Below are positions 25,668 to 34,181 of a DNA stretch of 64,000 nt, one piece after another. The first letter of the stretch is position 1, and each line of letters opens with the position of its first letter. The DNA is taken from contig JAYNII010000001.1 in assembly GCA_038108875.1 (NCBI GenBank), forward strand, positions 1-64,000. Reading direction: 5' to 3'. The notes below the pieces were generated by a model. It did no database searches. It was not told the origin of the DNA and worked only from the letters and a program-made list of their open reading frames with translations. The stretch is from VMDH01 sp038108875. Lineage in GTDB: Bacteria; Pseudomonadota; Gammaproteobacteria; Magnimaribacterales; D2472. The position numbers and the translations under genes were made by a program.

Positions 25668-28577
25668 TTAAAAATTAAGCGTTAAGTCTACATAGTAATT
25701 TTTACCTAAATCGCTATGCACATCAGAGAAGAATCCGTTGTAGCCATCGGCAATCGGAGCTCTTTCATTATCAATGTTTTTCACCGCAAATTTAATTCTA
25801 CCTTTAGCGTCACGCCACTTAAAGTTGTAGTAAACCGATGCGTCAGTGGTTGACATAGAAGGAACTTTAAAAGACGTTCCATCTGCAAGTTTCATTCCTG
25901 CATCGATAAAACTTCCGATCTTAAGAGTACTTACTGTTGCACCGTAATTACCATATGACCAGTCAAATTTAACAGTTTCTTTTTCAGTAAAGAATCCATC
26001 TCCGTTTTGGATTTGATCACCGAATCCGGTTAGAGCAATGTAAGCAGGCAACTCGCCGGAATCAAAGGCAGCTTGGAGTTCGTTAAAATCACCGGTAGGT
26101 ACTTGATCAAACTTAGTGGTTTCAGAATTGGAATAGGTAAACCTAAAATCACCAAAAGAGGATTCAATGTCGTAGTAGACTACTAGATCTCTTCCTTCAA
26201 GGGTTCTGGTGGCAAGGTTTAAATACTCATCGCCGATGACGCTAGTTCTCCCCACTGGGCAGAGACCAAGGTTGGTAAAGTATTGCTCTTCTGCAGCAGA
26301 CCAATCGGATGCATTTCTTTTTACAGCAGATTCTCCAGTACAGCCGTCAGAACTTCTTAATCTTGCTAAGAGGTCTGCAACTCCCCAGTTATTCTCACCA
26401 AAGAGTCCAATTGTATTTTCTTTCTCGATTTCCCACACATCAAAGGTAACGGTCAATCCATCGCTAGGTTGCAATACAACTCCAAAAGAGGAGTTAGTGG
26501 ATTCCTCTGGTTTTAACCCAGTAGCACCTTCTGCAAAACGAATTATCCCAAAGTCCCAATCCCTGAAACCAGAGGTACTTTTGGATAAACCATTCTCGGT
26601 AATTACATACTGAAGAAGTGCATCAACTCTGGTGTTATTCCTTGCCACTCTCTCTTGATTTACTTGGACCAAGTTAGGTGGTCTGAAGGAGGTGGACTGA
26701 GATGCTCTGAAGAGCATCCAATCGGTAACATCCCAACCGATAGCAAATTTGTACACAGTGGCAGAATCGGAATCTGAGAAATTCTCATGTCGACCCGCAA
26801 TTTGTGCATTGATGGTTTCTGTCAACGGAACTTGTAGCTCTACAAATAAAGATTTAACGGTTTTATCGCCTTTCACATCTTCGGTTGCAGACGATCCCAT
26901 GATGGCTGCTCTGTAAGGGTGTGAGTCAATTGGAGAAGCAGTTGGAAAAACGACCGTGCCATCTAAAAGAGGGTCTCTATTATCTTCGTAATCTTCTTTT
27001 CTCCATTCAAAACCAACCAAAGCAGCCACATCGCCCGCAGGTAATGTTGCAATACTTGGATTGCTCATCTTAAAGTCCCAAGAAGTGAGCCCGGAGGAAT
27101 CTTTTCTGTACACATCCACCAAAATTCTATCAATGTTGTTGGTTGCATTATTTGGATCAAAGATATTGAATGCCGCAGAGGTAGTATCGCTTAAAGCTGC
27201 TTTAAGGGCAGGGTAGCTTACTCTCCCGCTGGTAACGTCGTTTGATTTGGCATCTGAATCTACAAACGCAGTTTCCCAATCCCAGCCTGAAGCAAAGGTT
27301 CCTCGGAAACCGAGCAACAGTCTGTAATCTTCTTTTTGTACATTGACTGTTCTTGGAGCATGAAAGGGTCTCCAGCCGTCTATTCTCACTGATGATTTAT
27401 TGGTATCAAAACCTGGAACTTGTGAGAACCAATAGTAGCTAGCGGGAATACCGCCAATAATCCCTGCAGTATAAGCAGCAGCTTCATTTGTTCTGTTGGT
27501 TTCAGAGTTGTAAGTACCAATCTCAGCAAACATTTCCATGCCGTTTTCCATTTCATGATTTATGAAAACAAACAGATTAGTTCTTTGCAGTTCTGCTCGA
27601 TAGTTTCTATAAGCTTGAGGGGCAAAACTATAAGCAGTATCGACTGCTAAACATGAACCAAAACCTGTATCTACTGAAGTAGATCTTGAGCATTCAGGAG
27701 AGCCGCTGGGAAATAACTGAGTTTCACCAGCACTGTCGGTAAAACCGCGAGTGCCAGAAATATCTAGCTGCATCATAGGATAACCATAAGTATTATTTAA
27801 ATCACTAATTCCCGCCCAAGGAGAGCCTGCTGGAAGCAATGTTCGGTAATCTCCAGCAGCCCATCTGGCATCTTCGCTTAGCATGATGGGATCTCTGTCT
27901 CTGTAATTAAAGTAAACAGAAACGTTGGTTTTACCGCCGTTGAAAGTTTTTCCAAACTTCATATTTAGATCATGATCTTGAGCTGCTGACAGGTCGTATT
28001 CAGACCGTTTGATTTGCAATTGAAAACCTTCGTAGTCGTCATCGAGTACGTTGTTAATAACCCCAGCAACGGCATCGGCACCGTAGATAGCTGATGCACC
28101 GTCTTTTAGCACTTCAACCCTGGCCAAAGCATTGACTGGAATACTGTTGGTGTTGGCTGTCATGGTTGGCACAAAACTACCCCCGATGAACTCGGTTTGG
28201 TATCCTGCGTTGTTTACCAACCTTCTTCCATTTAAAAGGGAGAGGGTGTTACCCACACCCATATTTCTTAAGTTGTAAGCACCGGTATCGCCCCTGGCAG
28301 CGTTTACACCACCTGAAGTTTGCTCGTTCTCATTGAAGTAGTTCATACCTTGTTCAACCAAATTGTTGACCAAGTCTTCACCATCGCTGACACCTAGAAT
28401 ATCAATATCTTCAGAAGATAAAATAGATACGGGTAGAGCGTCTGTGATTTTAGCCCCTTTAATTTGAGATCCGACTACGACTAATTCTTCAACATCTGAA
28501 GCAGATTCACTTTGAGCGAAAGCACCTACGCTGAAAAAAATTACTGAGAAAACTAAGTATTTAAGCTTTTTAGACAT
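25668..28577 (-). CDS. TonB-dependent receptor, copy 2 of a near-identical pair
   Basis: A 969-residue TBDR, identical in protein to copy 1 from GSQIKG to GKNYY. It differs in the signal peptide (MSKKLKYLVFSVIFFSVGAFA), the first residues of the mature protein, one residue near the end (Val for Ile in YYVDLTLNF) and several synonymous codons there. The upstream region is also different, although both genes use a G-rich ribosome binding site (GGGGGAT before the ATG). Plug and barrel are complete, so both copies look functional. Distinct promoters with the same barrel imply separate regulation of one transport activity. Confidence 0.95.
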   Translation of the reverse strand: MSKKLKYLVFSVIFFSVGAFAQSESASDVEELVVVGSQIKGAKITDALPVSILSSEDIDILGVSDGEDLVNNLVEQGMNYFNENEQTSGGVNAARGDTGAYNLRNMGVGNTLSLLNGRRLVNNAGYQTEFIGGSFVPTMTANTNSIPVNALARVEVLKDGASAIYGADAVAGVINNVLDDDYEGFQLQIKRSEYDLSAAQDHDLNMKFGKTFNGGKTNVSVYFNYRDRDPIMLSEDARWAAGDYRTLLPAGSPWAGISDLNNTYGYPMMQLDISGTRGFTDSAGETQLFPSGSPECSRSTSVDTGFGSCLAVDTAYSFAPQAYRNYRAELQRTNLFVFINHEMENGMEMFAEIGTYNSETNRTNEAAAYTAGIIGGIPASYYWFSQVPGFDTNKSSVRIDGWRPFHAPRTVNVQKEDYRLLLGFRGTFASGWDWETAFVDSDAKSNDVTSGRVSYPALKAALSDTTSAAFNIFDPNNATNNIDRILVDVYRKDSSGLTSWDFKMSNPSIATLPAGDVAALVGFEWRKEDYEDNRDPLLDGTVVFPTASPIDSHPYRAAIMGSSATEDVKGDKTVKSLFVELQVPLTETINAQIAGRHENFSDSDSATVYKFAIGWDVTDWMLFRASQSTSFRPPNLVQVNQERVARNNTRVDALLQYVITENGLSKSTSGFRDWDFGIIRFAEGATGLKPEESTNSSFGVVLQPSDGLTVTFDVWEIEKENTIGLFGENNWGVADLLARLRSSDGCTGESAVKRNASDWSAAEEQYFTNLGLCPVGRTSVIGDEYLNLATRTLEGRDLVVYYDIESSFGDFRFTYSNSETTKFDQVPTGDFNELQAAFDSGELPAYIALTGFGDQIQNGDGFFTEKETVKFDWSYGNYGATVSTLKIGSFIDAGMKLADGTSFKVPSMSTTDASVYYNFKWRDAKGRIKFAVKNIDNERAPIADGYNGFFSDVHSDLGKNYYVDLTLNF
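25696..28469. repeat. Identical 2774-bp tract, copy B (inside TBDR copy 2)
   Basis: Partner of 21744..24517. The two copies are in direct orientation, separated by 1178 bases that contain the LysR gene. Recombination between them could delete LysR and fuse the two receptors. Confidence 0.93.
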
Positions 28578-28625
28578 ATAACATCCCCCTATATATGAAT
28601 AAATAATAGTTATATATGGATATGT

Positions 28626-28644
28626 TATAGGTTTTTAACCTATA
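28626..28644. promoter_or_regulatory. Inverted repeat upstream of TBDR copy 2
   Basis: TATAGGTT-TTT-AACCTATA is a perfect 8-bp dyad, 49 bases upstream of the copy 2 start codon in the 88-base gap to the amidohydrolase gene. It could be a regulator site. It does not match the 24699 dyad closely and lacks the centred T-N11-A pattern, so a LysR site is only one option. Confidence 0.4.
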
Positions 28645-28665
28645 GGCAACCCTTAGAAGTATTTA

Positions 28666-30093
28666 TTAGTTTCTGTAATCCAGAGGAGGTGATCTATCTC
28701 CAAGCAGAGGAACATAATTAAAGTCTTTACCTACCCGTTCTAGTCTTTCTTGTTTTGCAAGAGTTACAGTTTCCGGAGACTGATATAACGCAATTGCTGT
28801 GTCTGCTAAAACCTCTGCAGCAAGTTTTGTGCCTTTAAGACCAATTGATGTTCCGCCTGCAGCAACGGCTTGCCAAGAGTGGCCAGCAGTTCCTGGAACC
28901 CAAGTGGCAATCCTAGCACCAGCTGTAGGAACCACCCAGCTAACATCACCCACATCCGTTGATCCATAGCCGTGACTGGTTCGCCATGGATTAACATTTT
29001 CTTGTGCTCCTATCTCTTGAGATGGAGAAATGAGAGTTTGATAAATTTCCTCAGCAAAAGCCTGTTCTTTTTGGTTGTATTTAATCCCACCTCTCGCAGC
29101 TAGTTTTGAATGCATAAGTTTCTGGAGAACATCGTTAGGCAGTAACGAGTAATTTCCATGCATTACCTCATACGTCATTTGAGTATCTGTTCCTGTTGCA
29201 GCGCCTCTGGCAGTATTGACCACTCTCTCAAATAACTCTTCTACTTGTTTCATTTCTGGATGTCGGACGTAGTAGTAAACCTCTGCATGATCTGGAATAA
29301 CGTTGGGTGCTTCTCCCCCTTTGGTAATTACATAGTGGATGCGAGATTCTTGAGGGATATGTTCTCTCATCATATTAACCATCATGTTCATGGCTTCCAC
29401 GCCATCTAAAGCAGATCTACCCTTATGGGGTGCACCAGCTGCATGCGCTGAGATACCTTTAAAGGTGAATTTAGCTGACTTGTTGCTATTAGAAGTTCTT
29501 GAAGGTGCACCGTTAACGCTGTCAGGGTGCCAATGTAACACCACATCCACATCATCAAACAATCCCTCTCTAACCATATAGACTTTACCAGATCCTCCTT
29601 CTTCTGCAGGCGTTCCATAGAATCTGATTCGGCCATTAACGTTGTTAGCCTCAAGCCACTCTTTTACCGCTACTGCTGCCCAAGCTGAGGCTGCACCAAA
29701 CATATGGTGTCCACATGCATGCCCAGCTGCAGCATCTTCTCTAACATCACGGAATGGGTTTTTAGTTTGAACTATCCCAGGAAGGGCATCAAATTCTCCC
29801 ATGATTGCGATTACGGGACCTGCGTTACCATACTCTGCTATGAATGCGGTTGGGATACCGGCTACTCCGGTAGTGATAGAAAAATTGTTTTCCGCTAATA
29901 AATTTTGTAACAGACCCGAGCTCTTGATTTCTTGATAACCAACTTCATTCCAATCCCAAATCTGCATAGCTGCATCTTCAAAAGATTGTTGGTGTTTTTT
30001 AATGCTCCGATCTATATCGGCATATACTGAGGTGGCTAGCAATAAAACTAGACCAATACATTTCCCTTGAAATTTAATTCTTTGTGAACCCAT
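28666..30093 (-). CDS. Exported M20-family amidohydrolase (AbgB / aminoacylase-like)
   Basis: A zinc-dependent amidohydrolase. I chose the ATG at 30093 (475 residues) because GGAGGGAGA lies directly before it; another ATG 15 bases upstream has no ribosome binding site. A signal peptide (IGLVLLLATSVYA) follows. Metal and catalytic motifs are MGEFDALPGI, GHACGHHMFGAA, the PAEEGGSGK Glu pair and VLHWHPD. The dimerisation domain contains the KFTFKGISAHAAGAPHKGRS block. Relatives cleave N-acyl or aminobenzoyl-glutamate-type amides; the substrate here is open. The start lies inside the end of the thiolase-like gene, a 46-base overlap. Confidence 0.87.
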   Translation of the reverse strand: MGSQRIKFQGKCIGLVLLLATSVYADIDRSIKKHQQSFEDAAMQIWDWNEVGYQEIKSSGLLQNLLAENNFSITTGVAGIPTAFIAEYGNAGPVIAIMGEFDALPGIVQTKNPFRDVREDAAAGHACGHHMFGAASAWAAVAVKEWLEANNVNGRIRFYGTPAEEGGSGKVYMVREGLFDDVDVVLHWHPDSVNGAPSRTSNSNKSAKFTFKGISAHAAGAPHKGRSALDGVEAMNMMVNMMREHIPQESRIHYVITKGGEAPNVIPDHAEVYYYVRHPEMKQVEELFERVVNTARGAATGTDTQMTYEVMHGNYSLLPNDVLQKLMHSKLAARGGIKYNQKEQAFAEEIYQTLISPSQEIGAQENVNPWRTSHGYGSTDVGDVSWVVPTAGARIATWVPGTAGHSWQAVAAGGTSIGLKGTKLAAEVLADTAIALYQSPETVTLAKQERLERVGKDFNYVPLLGDRSPPLDYRN

Positions 30094-31499
30094 TCTCCCT
30101 CCATACATGCTTGAATGATTTGATAGTCCGTTGATGATAATACTTTTCTATTATGCTTTAAATCCTCGCAATAAAAAACGGCCCGAGTAGGAGATTTGTT
30201 TTCGTAAATAACCGTGTAACCCAAAACTCTAGCAAAACCTTCAGATACTGAAGACATTGGCACGGGTTTATCGTACTTAGTCGCTTCCTTAGTAACATCT
30301 ACGATGCTGAACTTAACGAAGGGTTCTGTTCCCCAAAGACAAATCCCTTGTTTTGTCATCATGCCAGAGACACCTGTGACTAAGCCTACCTTATCTGGGT
30401 ATCTCCTAAGCGTTTCAATCATCTGGGCGGTAGAGTGCAACATGTAATTATTTAAAGGGCCTCCACCAAAGGGCATAGCTCCTGTAATGGTTAGTTTACT
30501 TAACGGGTCAAGATGTAAAACTTTTATGAATTGTTGCACGGCTAAAGGAAAACAACTGTAGATTTCATAAATTGGATCAGTGATCTTGTGTTGATGCATA
30601 AAATCAAGCGTTGCTGAGCCTGCTAGCTCTAAGCCTTTGGAAAGCGCAAGGTTGGGTCTTTGAATAACCGCCATCATATGATTATTTTCTGCTGACTGAA
30701 GAGGGTATACTCTTTTATCCTTTGCAATGGTTAATTTGTTTGCCAATCTATCAGATGTAAGTAATAGTGCTGATGCCTGATTAACATTCCAATTTGAGTT
30801 ATGTTTTTTTGTGTAGGGATAGGCAATCATCGGATTACCCTCTGCTTCTGTTAAATCTTCTGCTGTGTAAGGTTTTTTATCCCATGCATGCAAATTAGTT
30901 TGAGCAACTTTGGAAAAATTTTCGTAAATTTTATTTATCCTGTTGATGTGCTCAGCCGGCGATAGATTTTGCGCAGCTCTAAATGCAGTTTCTTGTATGC
31001 AGTAGTAAGGAGCAGCCATTAAACCCATTAACGCTGTTTCTTCAGGTTGGTAAAGCTCTTCTTCTGGTTTGAGATACTCATCTGGCTCTCCTGGTAAATC
31101 AGATTCAATATATGGATTTTTATGTTTGAGAGCTTGAACAAGTGAAAATCTTGCCTCACCTCCAACAATAAGGGCTGTTCTAATCTTGCCCTGAGCAATA
31201 CCCTCAGAGGCCATATCAATGATTTGCTGCTGAGAAATTCCTACTTTGATTAATACTGACCTAGGATTTGATCCCAAAGAAAGTTTTTCAATCAAATATT
31301 TACCAGGTTCTTTATATCCCCAAAAACCTCTCAACACGAAGACTATATCTATGGATTCTTTAATTGATGGATTTCCAGTATCTTCGATGGCTTGAGATAT
31401 TGCTTGCTCCATGAGAGCTATAGGTTCAGTAATAATAGGATCAAAAGGTTCGGTTTGAACTAACCCGATGCCAACCATGGTAGGAATATCTCTCATCAT
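30048..31499 (-). CDS. Thiolase-like protein (acetyl-CoA acetyltransferase family)
   Basis: A 483-residue protein with thiolase-superfamily outline: an N-terminal VGIGLVQTEPFDP segment, a VGGEARFSL block, and late motifs such as GAMPFGGGPLNNYMLH and GLVTGVSGMMTKQGICLWG. It resembles the SCP2-like or 'acetyl-CoA acetyltransferase' homologues that often lack the full thiolase Cys-His-Cys set; the usual CASG-type nucleophile segment is not evident. The C-terminal ~85 residues look like a small beta-barrel extension. The ATG directly abuts the T-tract of the upstream TBDR terminator, and the 3' end overlaps the amidohydrolase start. Confidence 0.7.
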   Translation of the reverse strand: MMRDIPTMVGIGLVQTEPFDPIITEPIALMEQAISQAIEDTGNPSIKESIDIVFVLRGFWGYKEPGKYLIEKLSLGSNPRSVLIKVGISQQQIIDMASEGIAQGKIRTALIVGGEARFSLVQALKHKNPYIESDLPGEPDEYLKPEEELYQPEETALMGLMAAPYYCIQETAFRAAQNLSPAEHINRINKIYENFSKVAQTNLHAWDKKPYTAEDLTEAEGNPMIAYPYTKKHNSNWNVNQASALLLTSDRLANKLTIAKDKRVYPLQSAENNHMMAVIQRPNLALSKGLELAGSATLDFMHQHKITDPIYEIYSCFPLAVQQFIKVLHLDPLSKLTITGAMPFGGGPLNNYMLHSTAQMIETLRRYPDKVGLVTGVSGMMTKQGICLWGTEPFVKFSIVDVTKEATKYDKPVPMSSVSEGFARVLGYTVIYENKSPTRAVFYCEDLKHNRKVLSSTDYQIIQACMEGEWVHKELNFKGNVLV

Positions 31500-31524
31500 A
31501 AAAAAGGGCCCCTAAGGACCCTTT
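31500..31524 (-). terminator. Terminator-like hairpin between a TBDR and the thiolase-like gene
   Basis: On the minus strand AAAGGGTCC-TTA-GGGGCCCTTT runs into six Ts, and the next three bases are the thiolase-like ATG. The stem carries one wobble and one bulge, so it may terminate only partly. Confidence 0.75.
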
Positions 31525-31543
31525 AGAGTATAAGTTATGTAAC

Positions 31544-33937
31544 TTAAAAGCTGTAGGTGTACTTTACAACAACGCTTCTTGGAGGAATCCACTGCATCCA
31601 GTTTCTTGGTCTCCAGGAAGTGTCATTAACAGCATATATAAATGCTTCAGTTCTTTCATCGGTTAAGTTATCAATAGAGAACTGAAGAAGCGACCCTTCA
31701 CCCAAGTTCATACCAACGTTAAGATTCATTTTGGTATAGTCGGGTGAACTGCTGTTAGGATTTTCTGCAAAAGTTGCAAAACTATCACCATAATAGTTAA
31801 CATCAAGTCTTGCAAAAGAATTAAAGCCAAAAAGCATCGTGTCATAGACAAGGCCTAGATTCCATTGCTCCTCAACTGTATTTGGTAGCCTGTCTCCTGC
31901 AGATGCACCTAAAGAATCAATATCTATAGATGTTTCAGCTGTCATCATGCTGCCTGCAAAATCTAAGGATAGGCTATCGGTTATCCCGTATTGGAAATCT
32001 ACTTCCCAGCCTTTAGTTTCAGCTTCTCCACCATTGAAGTTATAGCTCCAGCCACAACCAGGTCTGACATTAATAATGATGCCTGTCCAATCTACGGTAA
32101 AGTAGGTTGCATTAAATTGATAATTAGCACCTCTTAACTTCATACCAAACTCTGTAGTTTTGGCATCGTCTGAAGTATATCTTCGAGTAAAAGTTTTTTG
32201 CGCAACAGGATCTTGAGCGCAAAAATAAGGAAGTGCTGAGTTATTGCCCCCTGGTCTATAACCAGAGGCTTGTGTGGTGAACAAGGTCAAATTACTATTA
32301 GGCTTATAGGTAAGCGCAACTTTGGTTCTAGTATCGCTTTCTTTTCCGCTTTCTTCGGAGCAAGTTACACCATCAGGGGATGTGCCATCGCAACCGTTGT
32401 TTCCAGCGCCAACGTAGAAAATACCATACTCACTGCTTTTAAATCCATCTTCTAAGGTGTAATCTCTCACCCCAGCGGTTAGAGTTAGCGTTTCATCTAT
32501 ATGGAAATCTGCTTGTGCATAATAAGAAGTTTCTTCTGAGTAGGAAGCGATTTCATAACTTCCATAATATAAATTTGGGTAACCTTTTGAATCTTGACAG
32601 TAAGGAGGACAGTAAACGTCTCCAGAGTAGTCAGCAGGATCTAAGCCTGCAGCATAGTACATAACGTACTCTAGCCAATCTCTAGTGATTGCGTATTGTG
32701 TTTCTACTGTTCCGTTTCCACCATCAAACTCTGAGGAATAATAACCCACTGTCCACTCAATTTTGCCTGGGTTTGAAGTTAATCTAAGTTCAGTGGTGTT
32801 GTAGGTGTCGTTATCATCATCAACCCAAAGAGGCGCAGCAACAAAGTCATCCATATCGATTCGAGCCCAATCAGTATAGTAATCGTAATCATATTCTCTA
32901 GCTGACATGATCAACGAGGCTGTAAAGTCATCAAAATCGTAATTTAGTTGAGTTGATAAAGTAGATACAGTTGTTTCATGCCTTTCATCAGATGCGCTGG
33001 CATGAGCATATCGTGGGTCATATTTTTTTAATGCATTAGAAGGACTGCCACCAAGACTTCCAGCCCAAGCATTCCATTCATCGTCATAATAATTGGTTAT
33101 AGCAGACAATCTTGAGCAAGTTGGATCGCCATCAAAGTTGTACCAATAACTGGATGCGGCAGGGCAATCTGCTACATAAACGTCAGCGCTACCGGGCTTA
33201 TCTTGACCAGGTTCCTTAATACCAAAGTCATCTCTGGTGTGTTCAAAATATCTTATATGTCCAGAAAGCGGGCCTTCATTGAATCCAAGAGTGACCATAA
33301 TAGAAGAATCATCTTCTTCTCCAACAGTTTTGCCAGTTTGAATGTTCTTATAAATTCCTGGGCTTACGTTAGAGGTATAAACCATTCTTAATGCATAATT
33401 TGAAGTAAGTGGTAAGTTGTACATTGCATTGAATCTTGTGATGGAATCGGATGCCTTGGTTTTTTCTCCATAGCCAAGTTGGACTTTTCCATAAGCTGCA
33501 GAAGTATCGGGCTTGTTTACTATGTATCTTATTGTTCCTCCAATAGCATTAGAACCATAAAGAGTACCTTGCGGACCTCTCAGAACCTCAACTCTCTCTA
33601 CATCAAATAGGTTGGTCATAGAGCCACCAATCTCATCAATAAAAACAGAGGTGGTTCCAGATCCCCTTTGTGCTGTCGCTGTATTTAGACCTCTAAATGT
33701 AAAGTTTTGTGATCCGCCAGGAGTGCTAACTCCAGCAAGAGACCTCAGATAATCTTCAGGAGTTGCTATACCTCTATCGGAGAGGGTTTGCTCTGAAATA
33801 ACAGTAATATTCATAGGAATATCTTGAACGTTCTGTTCCTTTTTATTAGCTGTTACAACAACTTCTTCTATCTCTTGTGCAGACACAAGACCTACACAGA
33901 TCATAAAAGCAGATATTGATAATAATTTTTTAATCAT
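31544..33937 (-). CDS. TonB-dependent receptor
   Basis: A 797-residue TBDR with signal peptide (MIKKLLSISAFMICVGLVSA) and a GGAG ribosome binding site 6 bases before the ATG. EIEEVVVTANKKEQNVQDIP is the typical start of the mature protein, followed by a plug with RVEVLRGPQGTLYGSNAIGG and GGTIRYIVNKP. The barrel ends in KYTYSF. The layout resembles the iron-complex/vitamin group of proteobacterial receptors with many uncharacterised marine members. It leads into the thiolase-like and M20 genes across a hairpin. Confidence 0.94.
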   Translation of the reverse strand: MIKKLLSISAFMICVGLVSAQEIEEVVVTANKKEQNVQDIPMNITVISEQTLSDRGIATPEDYLRSLAGVSTPGGSQNFTFRGLNTATAQRGSGTTSVFIDEIGGSMTNLFDVERVEVLRGPQGTLYGSNAIGGTIRYIVNKPDTSAAYGKVQLGYGEKTKASDSITRFNAMYNLPLTSNYALRMVYTSNVSPGIYKNIQTGKTVGEEDDSSIMVTLGFNEGPLSGHIRYFEHTRDDFGIKEPGQDKPGSADVYVADCPAASSYWYNFDGDPTCSRLSAITNYYDDEWNAWAGSLGGSPSNALKKYDPRYAHASASDERHETTVSTLSTQLNYDFDDFTASLIMSAREYDYDYYTDWARIDMDDFVAAPLWVDDDNDTYNTTELRLTSNPGKIEWTVGYYSSEFDGGNGTVETQYAITRDWLEYVMYYAAGLDPADYSGDVYCPPYCQDSKGYPNLYYGSYEIASYSEETSYYAQADFHIDETLTLTAGVRDYTLEDGFKSSEYGIFYVGAGNNGCDGTSPDGVTCSEESGKESDTRTKVALTYKPNSNLTLFTTQASGYRPGGNNSALPYFCAQDPVAQKTFTRRYTSDDAKTTEFGMKLRGANYQFNATYFTVDWTGIIINVRPGCGWSYNFNGGEAETKGWEVDFQYGITDSLSLDFAGSMMTAETSIDIDSLGASAGDRLPNTVEEQWNLGLVYDTMLFGFNSFARLDVNYYGDSFATFAENPNSSSPDYTKMNLNVGMNLGEGSLLQFSIDNLTDERTEAFIYAVNDTSWRPRNWMQWIPPRSVVVKYTYSF

Positions 33938-34090
33938 GACGACTCCAAAAGCTTAATTTCCTTAATTAAGATACTTATTAAAGCTTTATTAGTAAAGAGA
34001 TTTTCTATAATTAACCTACTTTTGTTAATTAACAGAGATTTGATATAGGACATTTAAGAATTCCTAAAATTAATTAATATTTCAATTTGA

Positions 34091-34118
34091 TTGACTTTAG
34101 ACCTTAATTATTTAATAT
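34091..34118 (+). promoter_or_regulatory. Sigma-70-type promoter upstream of the 34182 TBDR
   Basis: TTGACT (34091-34096), a 16-base spacer and TAATAT (34113-34118) are in the 244-base divergent gap. The predicted leader of about 55 bases contains AGGGA just before the ATG at 34182. The rest of the gap is A+T-rich and holds no other feature that I can see. Confidence 0.5.
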
Positions 34119-34181
34119 TTAATTCAAGAATCACTGTTTGCTTGCATTTAAATGCTTGTAAATAAAGAAAAAAGGGAAATT

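Noticed and set aside
21744..28469. Composite transposon or insertion element as the cause of the repeated tract
   Set aside because: No transposase, terminal inverted repeats or target duplication; the repeat edges lie within coding sequence of homologous genes.
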